Shown here piece by piece: positions 34,888-43,238 of a DNA stretch of 64,000 nt. The stretch is from contig NZ_CP083746.1 of assembly GCF_020151015.1 (NCBI RefSeq), positions 4,494,501 to 4,558,500 on the forward strand. The letters are read 5' to 3'. Position 1 is the stretch's first letter. Each line of letters begins with the position of its first letter. The position numbers and the translations under genes are program-made. Below the pieces are notes generated by a model. The model was not told where the DNA came from. It saw nothing but the letters and a program-made list of their open reading frames with translations, and did no database searches. This DNA comes from Pseudomonas sp. p1(2021b) (GTDB lineage: Bacteria > Pseudomonadota > Gammaproteobacteria > Pseudomonadales > Pseudomonadaceae).

Positions 34888-35741
34888 AAGGCATCCCCCC
34901 AGTGCATCCTGAATTCATGCTCGAACCGGTGTTCGATAACCTTGGGGCTGGTCGCGATGCCATCGGCCTCGGCCAAACCCGCAAGGAAGGGCTCGACACC
35001 CGCCACGGCACGGTGCTGAGCCTGGAAGACATCAGCGTCAGTTTCGACGGCTTCAAGGCGCTCGACGCGCTGACCCTGTACATCGGCGTGGGCGAGCTGC
35101 GCTGCATCATCGGCCCCAACGGTGCAGGAAAGACCACGATGATGGACGTGATCACCGGCAAGACCCGGCCCGACAGCGGCAGCGCGTTCTTCGGTGACAC
35201 CCTCGACCTGGCACGCATGAGCGAATATCAGATCGCCCAGGCCGGGATCGGCCGCAAGTTCCAGAAGCCCACGGTATTCGAGGCGCTGAGCGTATTCGAG
35301 AACCTGGAGCTGGCCTTGAAGACGGACAAGTCCGTATGGGCCAGCCTCGCCTCCCGCCTTGACGGTGAGCAGCGCCAGCGCATCGAGGAAGTGCTGCAGA
35401 CCCTGCGCCTGCTGCCGCTGGCCGGGCGCCGGGCGGGGCTACTGTCCCATGGCCAGAAGCAATTTCTGGAGATCGGCATGCTGCTGGTGCAGGAGCCGCA
35501 ACTGCTGTTGCTCGACGAACCCGTGGCGGGCATGACCGATGCCGAGACCGAGTTCACCGCCGAGCTGTTCAAGAACCTGGCTGGCAAGCATTCGCTAATG
35601 GTGGTGGAACATGACATGGGCTTCGTCGGCAGCATCGCCGACCACGTCACCGTGCTGCACCAGGGCAGCGTGCTTGCAGAAGGCTCTCTGGAGCAGGTGC
35701 AGGCCGATGAGCGGGTGGTCGAGGTCTACCTCGGCCGATGA
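34884..35741 (+). CDS. urtD: Urea ABC transporter, ATP-binding protein UrtD
   Basis: 285 aa LivG-type ATPase. Walker A GPNGAGKTT, a signature region written LLSHGQKQFLEIGMLL (SHGQK replaces SGGQ, as usual in UrtD), Walker B LLLLDEPVAGMT, and the switch His in VVEHDMGFV. An N-terminal extension of about 40 residues precedes the ABC domain. Powers urea import with UrtE. Confidence 0.95.
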   Translation: MKGIPPVHPEFMLEPVFDNLGAGRDAIGLGQTRKEGLDTRHGTVLSLEDISVSFDGFKALDALTLYIGVGELRCIIGPNGAGKTTMMDVITGKTRPDSGSAFFGDTLDLARMSEYQIAQAGIGRKFQKPTVFEALSVFENLELALKTDKSVWASLASRLDGEQRQRIEEVLQTLRLLPLAGRRAGLLSHGQKQFLEIGMLLVQEPQLLLLDEPVAGMTDAETEFTAELFKNLAGKHSLMVVEHDMGFVGSIADHVTVLHQGSVLAEGSLEQVQADERVVEVYLGR

Positions 35742-35808
35742 TCTTTCCCCGCTGTGTTTATCCGCGAAGCGCCGGCGAAGACCGAGCGGGCCTACCAGGG
35801 AACCCAAC

Positions 35809-36507
35809 ATGCTCAAGATCGACTCATTGCATCAGTACTACGGCGCAAGCCACATCCTGCGCGGCCTGTCCTTCGAGGCCAAGGTCGGCGAAATCACCTG
35901 TCTGCTGGGCCGCAACGGCGTGGGCAAGACCACCCTGCTGCGTTGCCTGATGGGTCTGGTGCCTGCACGCGAGGGCAGCGTCGAGTGGGAAGGCAGGCCG
36001 ATCACCGCGCTCAAACCCCAGCAACGCGTGCAAGCAGGCATCGCTTATGTACCCCAGGGGCGCGAGATCTTCGCGCGCCTGAGCGTCGAGGAAAACCTGC
36101 TCATGGGCCTGTCGCGCTTCCCCGCCCGCGAGGCGCGTCGGGTGCCGGCCTTCATCTATGAGTTGTTCCCGGTGCTCGAGCAGATGAAGCAGCGCCGTGG
36201 CGGCGATCTTTCCGGCGGTCAGCAACAACAGCTGGCCATCGGCCGGGCGCTGGCCAGCCGCCCGCGCCTGCTGATTCTCGACGAACCCACCGAGGGCATC
36301 CAACCGTCGGTGATCAAGGAGATCGGTGCGGTGATCCGCAAGCTGGCCGACCGCGGCGACATGGCAATCCTGCTGGTCGAGCAGTTCTACGATTTCGCCG
36401 AGGCGCTGGCCGACCAGTATCTGGTGATGGCCCGCGGCGAGATCATCCAGCGCGGTCGCGGAGAAAAGATGCAAGCCGAGGGTGTGCGCGGCCTGGTTAC
36501 CATTTAA
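35809..36507 (+). CDS. urtE: Urea ABC transporter, ATP-binding protein UrtE
   Basis: 232 aa LivF-type ATPase: Walker A GRNGVGKTT, signature LSGGQQQQLAIGRAL, Walker B LLILDEPTEGIQPS. Last urt gene, 67 bases after urtD. ATG at 35809 follows CAGGGAACCCAAC. TEGIQPSV distinguishes UrtE from the amino-acid LivF of the same window (51550-52266). Confidence 0.95.
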   Translation: MLKIDSLHQYYGASHILRGLSFEAKVGEITCLLGRNGVGKTTLLRCLMGLVPAREGSVEWEGRPITALKPQQRVQAGIAYVPQGREIFARLSVEENLLMGLSRFPAREARRVPAFIYELFPVLEQMKQRRGGDLSGGQQQQLAIGRALASRPRLLILDEPTEGIQPSVIKEIGAVIRKLADRGDMAILLVEQFYDFAEALADQYLVMARGEIIQRGRGEKMQAEGVRGLVTI

Positions 36508-36537
36508 TCTGGGCCAAACTCCTTGCGTGAGGCTGTC

Positions 36538-37056
36538 ATGAGTCACCTGATCCGCGATGCCCTGGCCGACGATCTGGCCGGGATCCTCGACATCTACAAC
36601 GATGCCGTGCGCAACACCACGGCGATCTGGAACGAAACCCCGGTAGACCTTGCCAACCGCCAGGCCTGGTTCGCCGCACGAGCCGAGCAGGGCTACCCGA
36701 TCCTGGTGGCGGTGGATGACAGCGGGGTGCTGGGCTATGCCTCGTTCGGGGACTGGCGGCCGTTCGAAGGGTTTCGCCACACGGTCGAGCATTCGGTATA
36801 CGTGCGCAGCGACCAGCGCGGTAAGGGCCTGGGGCCGGTGCTCATGGAGGCGTTGATCGAGCGCGCACGGGGGTGCGGCAAACACGTGATGGTCGCAGCG
36901 ATCGAAAGCGGCAATGCGGCGTCGATCCGCCTGCACGAGCGGCTGGGCTTCGTGGTGACCGGGCAGATGCCGCAGGTGGGGGTGAAGTTCGGCCGCTGGC
37001 TGGACCTGACCTTCATGCAGCTGATGCTCGACCCGGGGGCCGAGCCAAGAGGCTGA
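36538..37056 (+). CDS. GNAT acetyltransferase, phosphinothricin-acetyltransferase-like
   Basis: 172 aa. Fold and motifs of the PAT subfamily: IRDALADDLAGILDIYNDAVRNTTA at the N-terminus, HSVYVRSDQRGKGLGPVLMEAL (acetyl-CoA loop Q/RxxGxG/A) and GNAASIRLHERLGF. Members acetylate phosphinothricin, methionine sulfone/sulfoximine or related amino acids; the true substrate is unknown. ATG at 36538 has GAGG upstream. 30 bases after urtE, so it could be the tail of that operon. Confidence 0.88.
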   Translation: MSHLIRDALADDLAGILDIYNDAVRNTTAIWNETPVDLANRQAWFAARAEQGYPILVAVDDSGVLGYASFGDWRPFEGFRHTVEHSVYVRSDQRGKGLGPVLMEALIERARGCGKHVMVAAIESGNAASIRLHERLGFVVTGQMPQVGVKFGRWLDLTFMQLMLDPGAEPRG

Positions 37057-37083
37057 AGGCCGGCCAATTCGGGTTTTGCACAA

Positions 37084-37216
37084 CCTGTGGGAGCGGCGCA
37101 ATCTCGGTGGTGGCGACGGCCTGCGATGAGCTGCAAAGCAGCCCCAAGCCCTCAAACGGTAGTCTTAAGGGGCCGCTTTGTGGCCCATCGCAGGCTCCGC
37201 CAGCTCCCACAAGGGA
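37084..37216. repeat. Degenerate inverted repeat pair (REP-like)
   Basis: CTGTGGGAGCGGCGCAATC at the left and GGCTCCGCCAGCTCCCACA at the right face each other, with inner complementary pieces GCCTGCGATGAGCTGCAAAG and GCTTTGTGGCCCATCGCAGG. Lies between the convergent acetyltransferase and cbpM genes and may serve as a shared transcript end. Confidence 0.6.
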
Positions 37217-37231
37217 CCAATCAAAGCAAGC

Positions 37232-37537
37232 TCACATATGAATGAACCGGCCCAACCGCTGGCGCAGCATGCTGTTTTCGCTGCGCAGCTGTTGCACCTC
37301 GTCCAGCAGCTCCAATGCCAGGGCCACCCCCTCCCATTCCAGCTCCAGCTCCTGATGCAGCTTCACCGCCCGCTTGGCCAGCAACGGCGCCTGGTCATCG
37401 AACAACCAGTCCTCTGGCGTTCGCCCCGACGGTTCAACGATGCCGTGTTCGACGATTTCGATCACGCAGTCGGCCGTGATATCGGCTTCCTGGCAGAGGG
37501 TTCGCATGTCCAGTTGAACGATCAGGGTGTTGCTCAT
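37232..37537 (-). CDS. cbpM: Chaperone modulator CbpM
   Basis: 101 aa. CbpM binds CbpA and inhibits its J-domain activity and DNA binding. MerR-like helical fold: LCQEADITADCVIEIVEHGIV, then EDWLFDDQAPLLAKRAVKLHQEL and a C-terminal coiled part (LLDEVQQLRSENSMLRQRL). Start taken at 37537 (MSNTL); 37543 (MIMSNTL) would overlap the cbpA stop. Immediately follows cbpA in the standard cbpAM operon. Confidence 0.92.
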   Translation of the reverse strand: MSNTLIVQLDMRTLCQEADITADCVIEIVEHGIVEPSGRTPEDWLFDDQAPLLAKRAVKLHQELELEWEGVALALELLDEVQQLRSENSMLRQRLGRFIHM

Positions 37538-37539
37538 GA

Positions 37540-38487
37540 TCAACTACTCCATTGTGTCCTCGGATTGAACGCGGCTTTCTCGGAGAGCTTGGTCCAGAGT
37601 TCGCGCGTGGTGGCGTCCGACTGGCTGGGCATCACCACCTTGAGCTGGGCGTAGAGATCGCCCCGCTCGCCCTGCTTGTTCGCAAGGCCCATGCCCTTGA
37701 CCCGCAGGCGCTGGCCGCTCTGGCTGTCGGGGCGGATGGTCAGGTTGATCTTGCCGGTCAGCGTCGGCACCGCCACCTTGGCACCCAGGGCCGCCTCCCA
37801 CGGCGCCAAGGGCACGGTGATGATCAGGTCATGCCCTTCGACATCGAACAGCGGGTGCGGTGCCATGCGGATGGTCAGGAACAGGTCGCCATTGGCTCCG
37901 CCACCGATACCCGGGGCGCCCTGGCCTTTGAGGCGGATGCGCTCACCGTCCGTCACCCCGGCAGGGATCTTGACGTTCAGGGTCTTGGTGGTGAACCCGG
38001 TGCGCTGCCCGGCCGCGTTGGTCTGCGGAACCTGGAAGCTGATCTGCTTGGATTCCTTGCTCAGGGTTTCTTCAAGGAATATCGCCAGTTCCAGCTCCAC
38101 GTCCTGCCCTCGCCTGCCCGCGCTGCGCTGCTGACCACGACCGAACGGGTTGCCGCCCCGGGCGCCGAAGATCGAACTGAAGAAATCGGAGAAGTCGCCG
38201 CCTTCGAAACCACCGCCGCCACCACGGCTTTCCCAGCCCGGCGGCGCCTGGAACGGCCTGCCGTGCTGGCCACCGTACTTGCGGATCTCGTCGAACTCAG
38301 CGCGTTTCTGGGCGTCGCCCAGCACTTCGTAGGCCTCGTTGGCCTCCTTGAATTTTTCCTCGGCGTCGCGTTCCTTGCTGACGTCGGGGTGATACTTGCG
38401 CGCGAGCTTGCGGTAGGCGGCCTTGATCGCCTTGTCATCCGCCGTCGGCTCCACGCCGAGTATCTTGTAATAGTCTTTGAAGTCCAT
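37540..38487 (-). CDS. cbpA: Curved DNA-binding protein / DnaJ-like co-chaperone CbpA
   Basis: 315 aa. J domain at residues ~5-70 with the HPD motif (KYHPDVSKE), a Gly/Phe linker (~75-120; [20 protein letters not shown]) and a C-terminal DnaJ substrate domain without zinc fingers, the CbpA layout. Stimulates DnaK ATPase and binds curved DNA as part of the nucleoid. Divergent from an Hsp70-like gene, with cbpM downstream. A plausible sigma-70 promoter lies upstream at 38511-38539. Confidence 0.95.
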   Translation of the reverse strand: MDFKDYYKILGVEPTADDKAIKAAYRKLARKYHPDVSKERDAEEKFKEANEAYEVLGDAQKRAEFDEIRKYGGQHGRPFQAPPGWESRGGGGGFEGGDFSDFFSSIFGARGGNPFGRGQQRSAGRRGQDVELELAIFLEETLSKESKQISFQVPQTNAAGQRTGFTTKTLNVKIPAGVTDGERIRLKGQGAPGIGGGANGDLFLTIRMAPHPLFDVEGHDLIITVPLAPWEAALGAKVAVPTLTGKINLTIRPDSQSGQRLRVKGMGLANKQGERGDLYAQLKVVMPSQSDATTRELWTKLSEKAAFNPRTQWSS

Positions 38488-38510
38488 CTAAGGCATCACC
38501 GTTGGAAATT

Positions 38511-38539
38511 TTTACGATGTTTCTGAAGATTGGGGTCAA
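38511..38539 (-). promoter_or_regulatory. Candidate sigma-70 promoter of cbpA
   Basis: On the minus strand TTGACC (38539-38534), 17 bases, then CGTAAA (38516-38511), ending 24 bases before the cbpA ATG. Spacing is ideal; the -10 matches weakly. No sigma-32 consensus was found here. Confidence 0.4.
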
Positions 38540-38651
38540 GCATAGCCTTTCAAGGTTCGCCTGGGGTTGCTGTAGAGCAGACGACCGGTCTTGATTTAGC
38601 CGGCCACTGGCATAAACTGCGCGGCCGTTTTGCCTCCGGAAGCTGCTCCCC

Positions 38652-39923
38652 ATGTCTGACGTATCCCCGGCCCGTGCCTGCGGCATCGACTTCGGCACCT
38701 CCAATTCCACGGTCGGCTGGCACCGCCCCGGCGTGGAATCGCTGATCGCCCTGGAAGACGGCAAGATCACCCTGCCCTCGGTGGTCTTCTTCAACATCGA
38801 GGAGCGGCGCCCGGTCTATGGCCGCCTGGCCCTGCACGAATACCTGGAAGGCTACGAAGGGCGCCTGATGCGCTCGCTCAAGAGCCTGCTCGGCTCCAAG
38901 CTTATCAAGCACGACACCAGCGTGCTGGGGACCGCCTTGCCGTTCAAGGACCTGCTGGGCATGTTCATCGGCGAGCTGAAGAAACGCGCCGAGGCCAATG
39001 CCGGCCGCAGCTTCGACGAAGTGGTGCTGGGCCGCCCGGTGTTCTTCGTCGACGACGACCCGGCCGCCGACCAGGAGGCCGAGGACACCTTGGCCGAGGT
39101 GGCCCGCAAGATCGGTTTCAAGGAGGTCTCGTTCCAGTACGAGCCGATCGCCGCAGCGTTCGACTACGAGTCGGGCATCAGCCGCGAAGAGCTGGTGTTG
39201 ATCGTCGACATCGGCGGCGGTACTTCGGACTTCACCCTGATCCGCCTGTCGCCGCAGCGTCACTTGGTGGCCGAGCGTCAGAGCGACATCCTCGCCACGG
39301 GCGGCGTGCACATCGGCGGTACCGACTTCGACAAACAACTGAGCCTGCAAGGCGTGATGCCCTTGTTCGGCTACGGCAGCCGGATGAAGAGCCAGGCCTT
39401 GATGCCCACCAGCTACCACCTCAACCTGGCGACCTGGCACACCATCAACTCGCTGTATTCGCAGAAGTCGCAACTGGCCCTGGGCAGCATGCGCTACGAC
39501 ATCGAGGATACCTTGGGGATAGACCGGCTGTTCAAGCTGATCGAGGAGCGTGCCGGGCACTGGCTGGCCATGGAAGTGGAAGCGAGCAAGATCGAGCTGA
39601 CCGAGCACGAAAGCCGGCGCATCGACCTCGGGCGCATCGAGCCAGCGCTGGCCGTGGACCTGACCCGTGGGCTGTTCGAGGAGGCCATCGAAGGGCTGCT
39701 GGAGCGGGTGCGCGGCAGTGTCAGCGAGCTGCTGAACAAGGCCGGCGTGAGCGAGGGGCAAGTGGACACGGTGTTCTTCACCGGCGGTTCCAGCGGCATC
39801 CCGGCGCTGCGCAACAGCGTAGCGGCGATGCTGCCCAATGCCCGGCATGTGGAAGGCAATATCTTCGGCAGCATCGGCAGCGGGTTGGCGATCGAGGCGC
39901 GCAAGCGCTACGGCGTAGCCTGA
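38652..39923 (+). CDS. Hsp70 family protein, YegD-like
   Basis: 423 aa: an Hsp70-type ATPase domain (ACGIDFGTSNSTVGW phosphate loop 1, LIVDIGGGTSDFTLIRL phosphate loop 2, VFFTGGSSGIPALRN adenosine motif) without the C-terminal substrate-binding domain, as in E. coli YegD. Its role is unclear. Divergent from cbpA, which suggests a chaperone-linked function, but a direct partnership is only inferred. Confidence 0.88.
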   Translation: MSDVSPARACGIDFGTSNSTVGWHRPGVESLIALEDGKITLPSVVFFNIEERRPVYGRLALHEYLEGYEGRLMRSLKSLLGSKLIKHDTSVLGTALPFKDLLGMFIGELKKRAEANAGRSFDEVVLGRPVFFVDDDPAADQEAEDTLAEVARKIGFKEVSFQYEPIAAAFDYESGISREELVLIVDIGGGTSDFTLIRLSPQRHLVAERQSDILATGGVHIGGTDFDKQLSLQGVMPLFGYGSRMKSQALMPTSYHLNLATWHTINSLYSQKSQLALGSMRYDIEDTLGIDRLFKLIEERAGHWLAMEVEASKIELTEHESRRIDLGRIEPALAVDLTRGLFEEAIEGLLERVRGSVSELLNKAGVSEGQVDTVFFTGGSSGIPALRNSVAAMLPNARHVEGNIFGSIGSGLAIEARKRYGVA

Positions 39924-39939
39924 TAACCGGCATATTTCC

Positions 39940-39981
39940 GCACCTGCCCTATCGCCGGCTTGCCGGCGATAGGGCAGGTGC
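39940..39981. terminator. 20-bp perfect inverted repeat, possible bidirectional terminator
   Basis: GCACCTGCCCTATCGCCGGC at 39940-39959 and its exact complement at 39962-39981 are separated by TT. It sits between two convergent genes, 17 bases after the Hsp70-like stop and 15 before the AI-2E transporter stop. No T run on either side, so transcript ending may need Rho, or the hairpin may act as a stabiliser. Confidence 0.55.
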
Positions 39982-39996
39982 AGGCCACCACCGTAA

Positions 39997-41004
39997 TCAG
40001 ACCAATTCCGCCCGCTTCAGCTCGCTCTTGAGGTAGGCGTAGTAGATCGGCCCCGCCACCACTCCAGGCAGCCCGAACGCCGCCTCGAACACCAGCATCG
40101 CCAGCAGCAGCTCCCACGACTTGGCACTGATCTGCCCGCCGACGATCCGCGCGTTGAGGAAGTACTCGACCTTGTGGATCACGATCAGGTAGCCCAGCGC
40201 CGCCACCGCCACCCAGATCGACAGCGACAGGCCGACGATGGTGATCAACGTGTTGGACATCAGGTTGCCGATCACCGGCAGCAGGCCCAGCAGGAACGTC
40301 AACACGATCAGGGTCTTGGTCAACGGCAGGTGCACGCCAAACAGCGGGAACACCACGGCCAGGAAGATCCCGGTGAAGAAGGTGTTGAGCAGGGAGATCT
40401 TGATCTGCGCGAAGACGATGTTGCGAAACGCTTGCACCAGCAGGCTCAGGCGTTCGAACAGCGCCGCGGCCAACGGCTTGCGCCGGGAAATATCGGGGAT
40501 CCTCTGCAGGGCGACGATGGCGCCCAGGATCATGCCGATCAGCAAGGTGACGAACATGTGCGCCATGCCCTTGCCCACCAGTTGCAGCTCGCCCAGGTGA
40601 CTCTTGAGCCAGTCGCCGATGGCCACCTTGAACTCGGCGGCGCTGGCCGGCAGGTAGCCTTCGATGAACGGCGGCAGCTGGCTGCGGGCCCGCTCTACGA
40701 GCCCCATGAACTTGTCCAGCGAAGCGCCAGGGTTTTCCGCCTCGTGCAAGAGGAAGCTGAAGGCGCCTGCGATCAGCAGGGTCAGGGTGGTGACCACCAG
40801 GGTGCCGAGCAGGGCCACGGCCAGCCAGCGCGCACGCTGCCCGGCAATGACCGGTTGCAACCGGGGGGTGAGCATATTGACCAGCTCGAACACCAGCAGG
40901 CCGGCCAACAGGCTGGGCAACAGCTTCAGGGGCAACGCCAGCAGCAGGCCGGCAAACACGATGATCCAGCTGGCCAGGGTGACCTGGCGGGGGGTGAAGG
41001 TCAT
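39997..41004 (-). CDS. AI-2E family transporter (PerM/YdiK-like)
   Basis: 335 aa membrane protein with about eight helices in the family pattern: two N-terminal pairs, a soluble middle section (~85-150), then a C-terminal bundle with LLGLLPVIGNLMSNTLI and GLPGVVAGPIYYAYLKSELK. Members export autoinducer-2 (TqsA) or have other roles, including ion transport; substrate here is unknown. ATG at 41004; a longer frame from 41062 is in another phase. Confidence 0.85.
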   Translation of the reverse strand: MTFTPRQVTLASWIIVFAGLLLALPLKLLPSLLAGLLVFELVNMLTPRLQPVIAGQRARWLAVALLGTLVVTTLTLLIAGAFSFLLHEAENPGASLDKFMGLVERARSQLPPFIEGYLPASAAEFKVAIGDWLKSHLGELQLVGKGMAHMFVTLLIGMILGAIVALQRIPDISRRKPLAAALFERLSLLVQAFRNIVFAQIKISLLNTFFTGIFLAVVFPLFGVHLPLTKTLIVLTFLLGLLPVIGNLMSNTLITIVGLSLSIWVAVAALGYLIVIHKVEYFLNARIVGGQISAKSWELLLAMLVFEAAFGLPGVVAGPIYYAYLKSELKRAELV

Positions 41005-41075
41005 ACAGCCTCAACGGCAGACAACGGGAAAGATCCGCAGTCTGCCAGCCTTCGCCGTACAAACATAGGCGCAGG

Positions 41076-41348
41076 TCACTTCTTCTTGAGGCAGTCGCTC
41101 ATGAAGGCCTTGCGCTCATCGCCCTTGAGCGCCTTGGTGGTGGCATCGGCGTTGCAGGTCTTCATTTTCTCCTGCTGGGTGGTCTTCAGGCATTTGCTCA
41201 TGAAGGCCTTGCGCTCGTCACCCTTGAGGGTTTGCGCGGTGGCTTCGGCGTTGCAGGTTTTCATTTTTTCTTGCTGCGCAGTGGCGGCGAATCCCTGCGC
41301 GCTGATCATCACACCCAATACCAGCAATGGTACGTGCAGCATCTTCAT
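41076..41348 (-). CDS. PsiF repeat protein
   Basis: 90 aa, signal peptide (MKMLHVPLLVLGVMISAQGFA) plus two tandem PsiF repeats, each built as QQEKMKTCNA-A...LKGDERKAFMS-CLK, with two Cys per repeat that could pair in the periplasm. The first repeat covers ~25-55 and the second ~58-88. PsiF was first seen as phosphate-starvation inducible in E. coli; function unknown. AGGAG upstream of the ATG fixes the start. Confidence 0.9.
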   Translation of the reverse strand: MKMLHVPLLVLGVMISAQGFAATAQQEKMKTCNAEATAQTLKGDERKAFMSKCLKTTQQEKMKTCNADATTKALKGDERKAFMSDCLKKK

Positions 41349-41421
41349 GAAGCATCTCCTTGTCTCCACGCTGTGTGCGCGGTCGTCGAGCAGAGTGTAG
41401 ACAAAATTTGTTACTCCCTGC

Positions 41422-42207
41422 TCAGCCCATGCGCGCCCGCCGCCGGTACTGCTCCGGCGTGCAATGGGCCTGGCGCTGGAACATGGCGATGAACGCCGAC
41501 GCGGTGCTGTAGCCCAGATCGAAGGCGATGGCCTGGATCGGCAGGCCCGCCTCCAGCGCCTCGATCGCACGCAAAAACCGCAGGCGCAGGCGCCACTCGC
41601 CGAAGCTGATACCCAGCTCGCGAAGAAACTGGCGCGCCAGGGTCCGTTCGCTGACGAACACCTGGCTGGCCCAGTCGGCCAGCGGGCGGTTGTCCCCGGG
41701 CTCGGCATGCAAGGCGTCGAGCACCTGGCGCAGGCCCTCGCTGCGGGCGAAGGGCAAGTAGCAGCGTTGGGTCGGCGCCAGATGCAACTGGTCGAGCAGC
41801 ACCTGGACCAGGCGCAAGTCGCGTTCGTCCTGCGCGACCTTGAGGTCGCGCTGGGCGAAGTCGCCGAGGATGGCCTTGAGGATGTCGCTAATGACCAGGC
41901 TGCAAGGGTTTGCCGGCAAGCCTTGGCACACGTCCCGGTCGAGGTAGACCGAGCGATAGACGATGGCCTGGGGGTTGTAGCAACCATGCTCAGTGCCCGG
42001 CGGGACCCACACGGCGTAATGCGGCGGCGAGACGAAGCGCTGCCCCTCGACATCCAGGTGCATGACGCCGTGGGCAGCGTAGTTGAGCTGCCCCCAGGAA
42101 TGACGGTGCGGGGCGCTATGGGTGTCGGCGCCGAACTCATCGTAACGGAAGTACACCGGGGCCGGGAGGTGGTCGAAGGTTGGGATGTCGAGGTATTTGC
42201 GGGCCAT
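41422..42207 (-). CDS. AraC family transcriptional regulator
   Basis: 261 aa. N-terminal cupin-type sensing domain (HRHSWGQLNYAAHGVMHLDVEG, APHRHS metal-cupin-like His motif) and C-terminal double helix-turn-helix (SERTLARQFLRELGISFGEW; LPIQAIAFDLGYSTASAFIAMF). Ends QAHCTPEQYRRRARMG, the second HTH signature. Start at 42207 (MARKYLDIP). Divergent from the DMT exporter at 42345, which is a likely target, though this is inferred only from position. Confidence 0.9.
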   Translation of the reverse strand: MARKYLDIPTFDHLPAPVYFRYDEFGADTHSAPHRHSWGQLNYAAHGVMHLDVEGQRFVSPPHYAVWVPPGTEHGCYNPQAIVYRSVYLDRDVCQGLPANPCSLVISDILKAILGDFAQRDLKVAQDERDLRLVQVLLDQLHLAPTQRCYLPFARSEGLRQVLDALHAEPGDNRPLADWASQVFVSERTLARQFLRELGISFGEWRLRLRFLRAIEALEAGLPIQAIAFDLGYSTASAFIAMFQRQAHCTPEQYRRRARMG

Positions 42208-42283
42208 CTTGGCTGCTTCGTGGGGTGGATTGTCCGTTTGCAAGTATAGGCATATGGACGGACAAGGGATAATGGCTGCCAGT

Positions 42284-42330
42284 CGGGGCCGCTGCGCGCC
42301 CCTTTCGCGGCACAAGACCGCTCCTACACG
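42284..42330. repeat. Single REP (GCGGCCTTG type, reverse)
   Basis: CCCTTTCGCGGCACAAGACC then GCTCCTACACG lies between the AraC regulator and the DMT transporter, immediately upstream of the latter; it lacks a clear inverted partner and has one core change (AAGACC). Confidence 0.75.
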
Positions 42331-42344
42331 AGATTCACTGCTGC

Positions 42345-43238
42345 ATGAATTACCTGTTCCCCCTGCTGGCGATCCTCATCTGGGCCGGCAACACCGTGGT
42401 CACCAAGATGTCCGCAGGCGCGATCCACCCTGCGGAAATCGGTTTCTACCGCTGGTTGCTGGCCGGCCTGCTGTTCACCCCGTTCCTGCTGCCGCAGGTC
42501 TGGCGCAACCGTGCGGCCATCGCCCCGCACCTGGGCAAGGTCTTCGTCCTCGGCGTGCTGGGCATGGCCATGTACCAGAGCCTGGCCTACTTCGCCGCCG
42601 GCATCACCAGTGCCACCAACATGGGCATCATCCTCTCGCTGATGCCGCTGATGTCCCTGGCTCTGGCCATCGCCTGGCTCGGCCAGCGGCTGACCTTCGG
42701 TGCGCTGTTCGGCGCCCTGGTGTCGTTCGTCGGTGTACTGGAAGTGGTCTCGGCAGGCCAACCCGCAATGCTGCTGCAGCAAGGCCTGAACGGCGGCGAC
42801 CTGATGATGCTGGTGGCCACTTTCGCCTATGCGCTGTACAGCTTCCTGCTGAAGAAATGGCAACTGCGCGTACCTGCGATGCAGCTGCTGTACCTGCAGG
42901 TGCTGGTGGCGATCATCGTGCTGCTGCCGTTGTTCGTGCTGTCGCCGAAGACCGGCCTGAACGCGCATAACATCGGCCTGGTGCTGTATGCCTGTATCCT
43001 CGCCTCCATGGTCGCCCCCCGGGTATGGATGCAGGCCGTGCACCGCCTGGGCCCGAGCCGTACCACGCTGTTCTTCAACCTGCTGCCGGTGGTCACTGCG
43101 CTGATCGCCGCCGTGGTGCTGGATGAGCGCCTGGCCAGCTACCACTTGTACGGCGGCCTGCTGACGCTGCTGGGCGTGCTCCTTGCCGAGCGCTGGACAA
43201 CGCCGCTGCGCAAGGTCGCTACAGCCCCGCGGCCTTGA
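42345..43238 (+). CDS. DMT/EamA family transporter
   Basis: 297 aa, ten helices arranged as two EamA repeats (NYLFPLLAILIWAGNTVVTK at the start, DLMMLVATFAYALYSFLLKKW opening the second half, FFNLLPVVTALIAAVVLDERL near the end). Family members export amino acids or metabolites; substrate unknown. Its 3' end overlaps the convergent lipase gene by 20 bases (43219-43238). Adjacent AraC-type regulator may control it. Confidence 0.88.
   Translation: MNYLFPLLAILIWAGNTVVTKMSAGAIHPAEIGFYRWLLAGLLFTPFLLPQVWRNRAAIAPHLGKVFVLGVLGMAMYQSLAYFAAGITSATNMGIILSLMPLMSLALAIAWLGQRLTFGALFGALVSFVGVLEVVSAGQPAMLLQQGLNGGDLMMLVATFAYALYSFLLKKWQLRVPAMQLLYLQVLVAIIVLLPLFVLSPKTGLNAHNIGLVLYACILASMVAPRVWMQAVHRLGPSRTTLFFNLLPVVTALIAAVVLDERLASYHLYGGLLTLLGVLLAERWTTPLRKVATAPRP

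Noticed and set aside
38488..38651. Sigma-32 heat-shock promoter for cbpA or the Hsp70 gene
   Set aside because: No CTTGAA-N12-15-CCCCAT arrangement on either strand; CTTGACCCC has no proper spacing.
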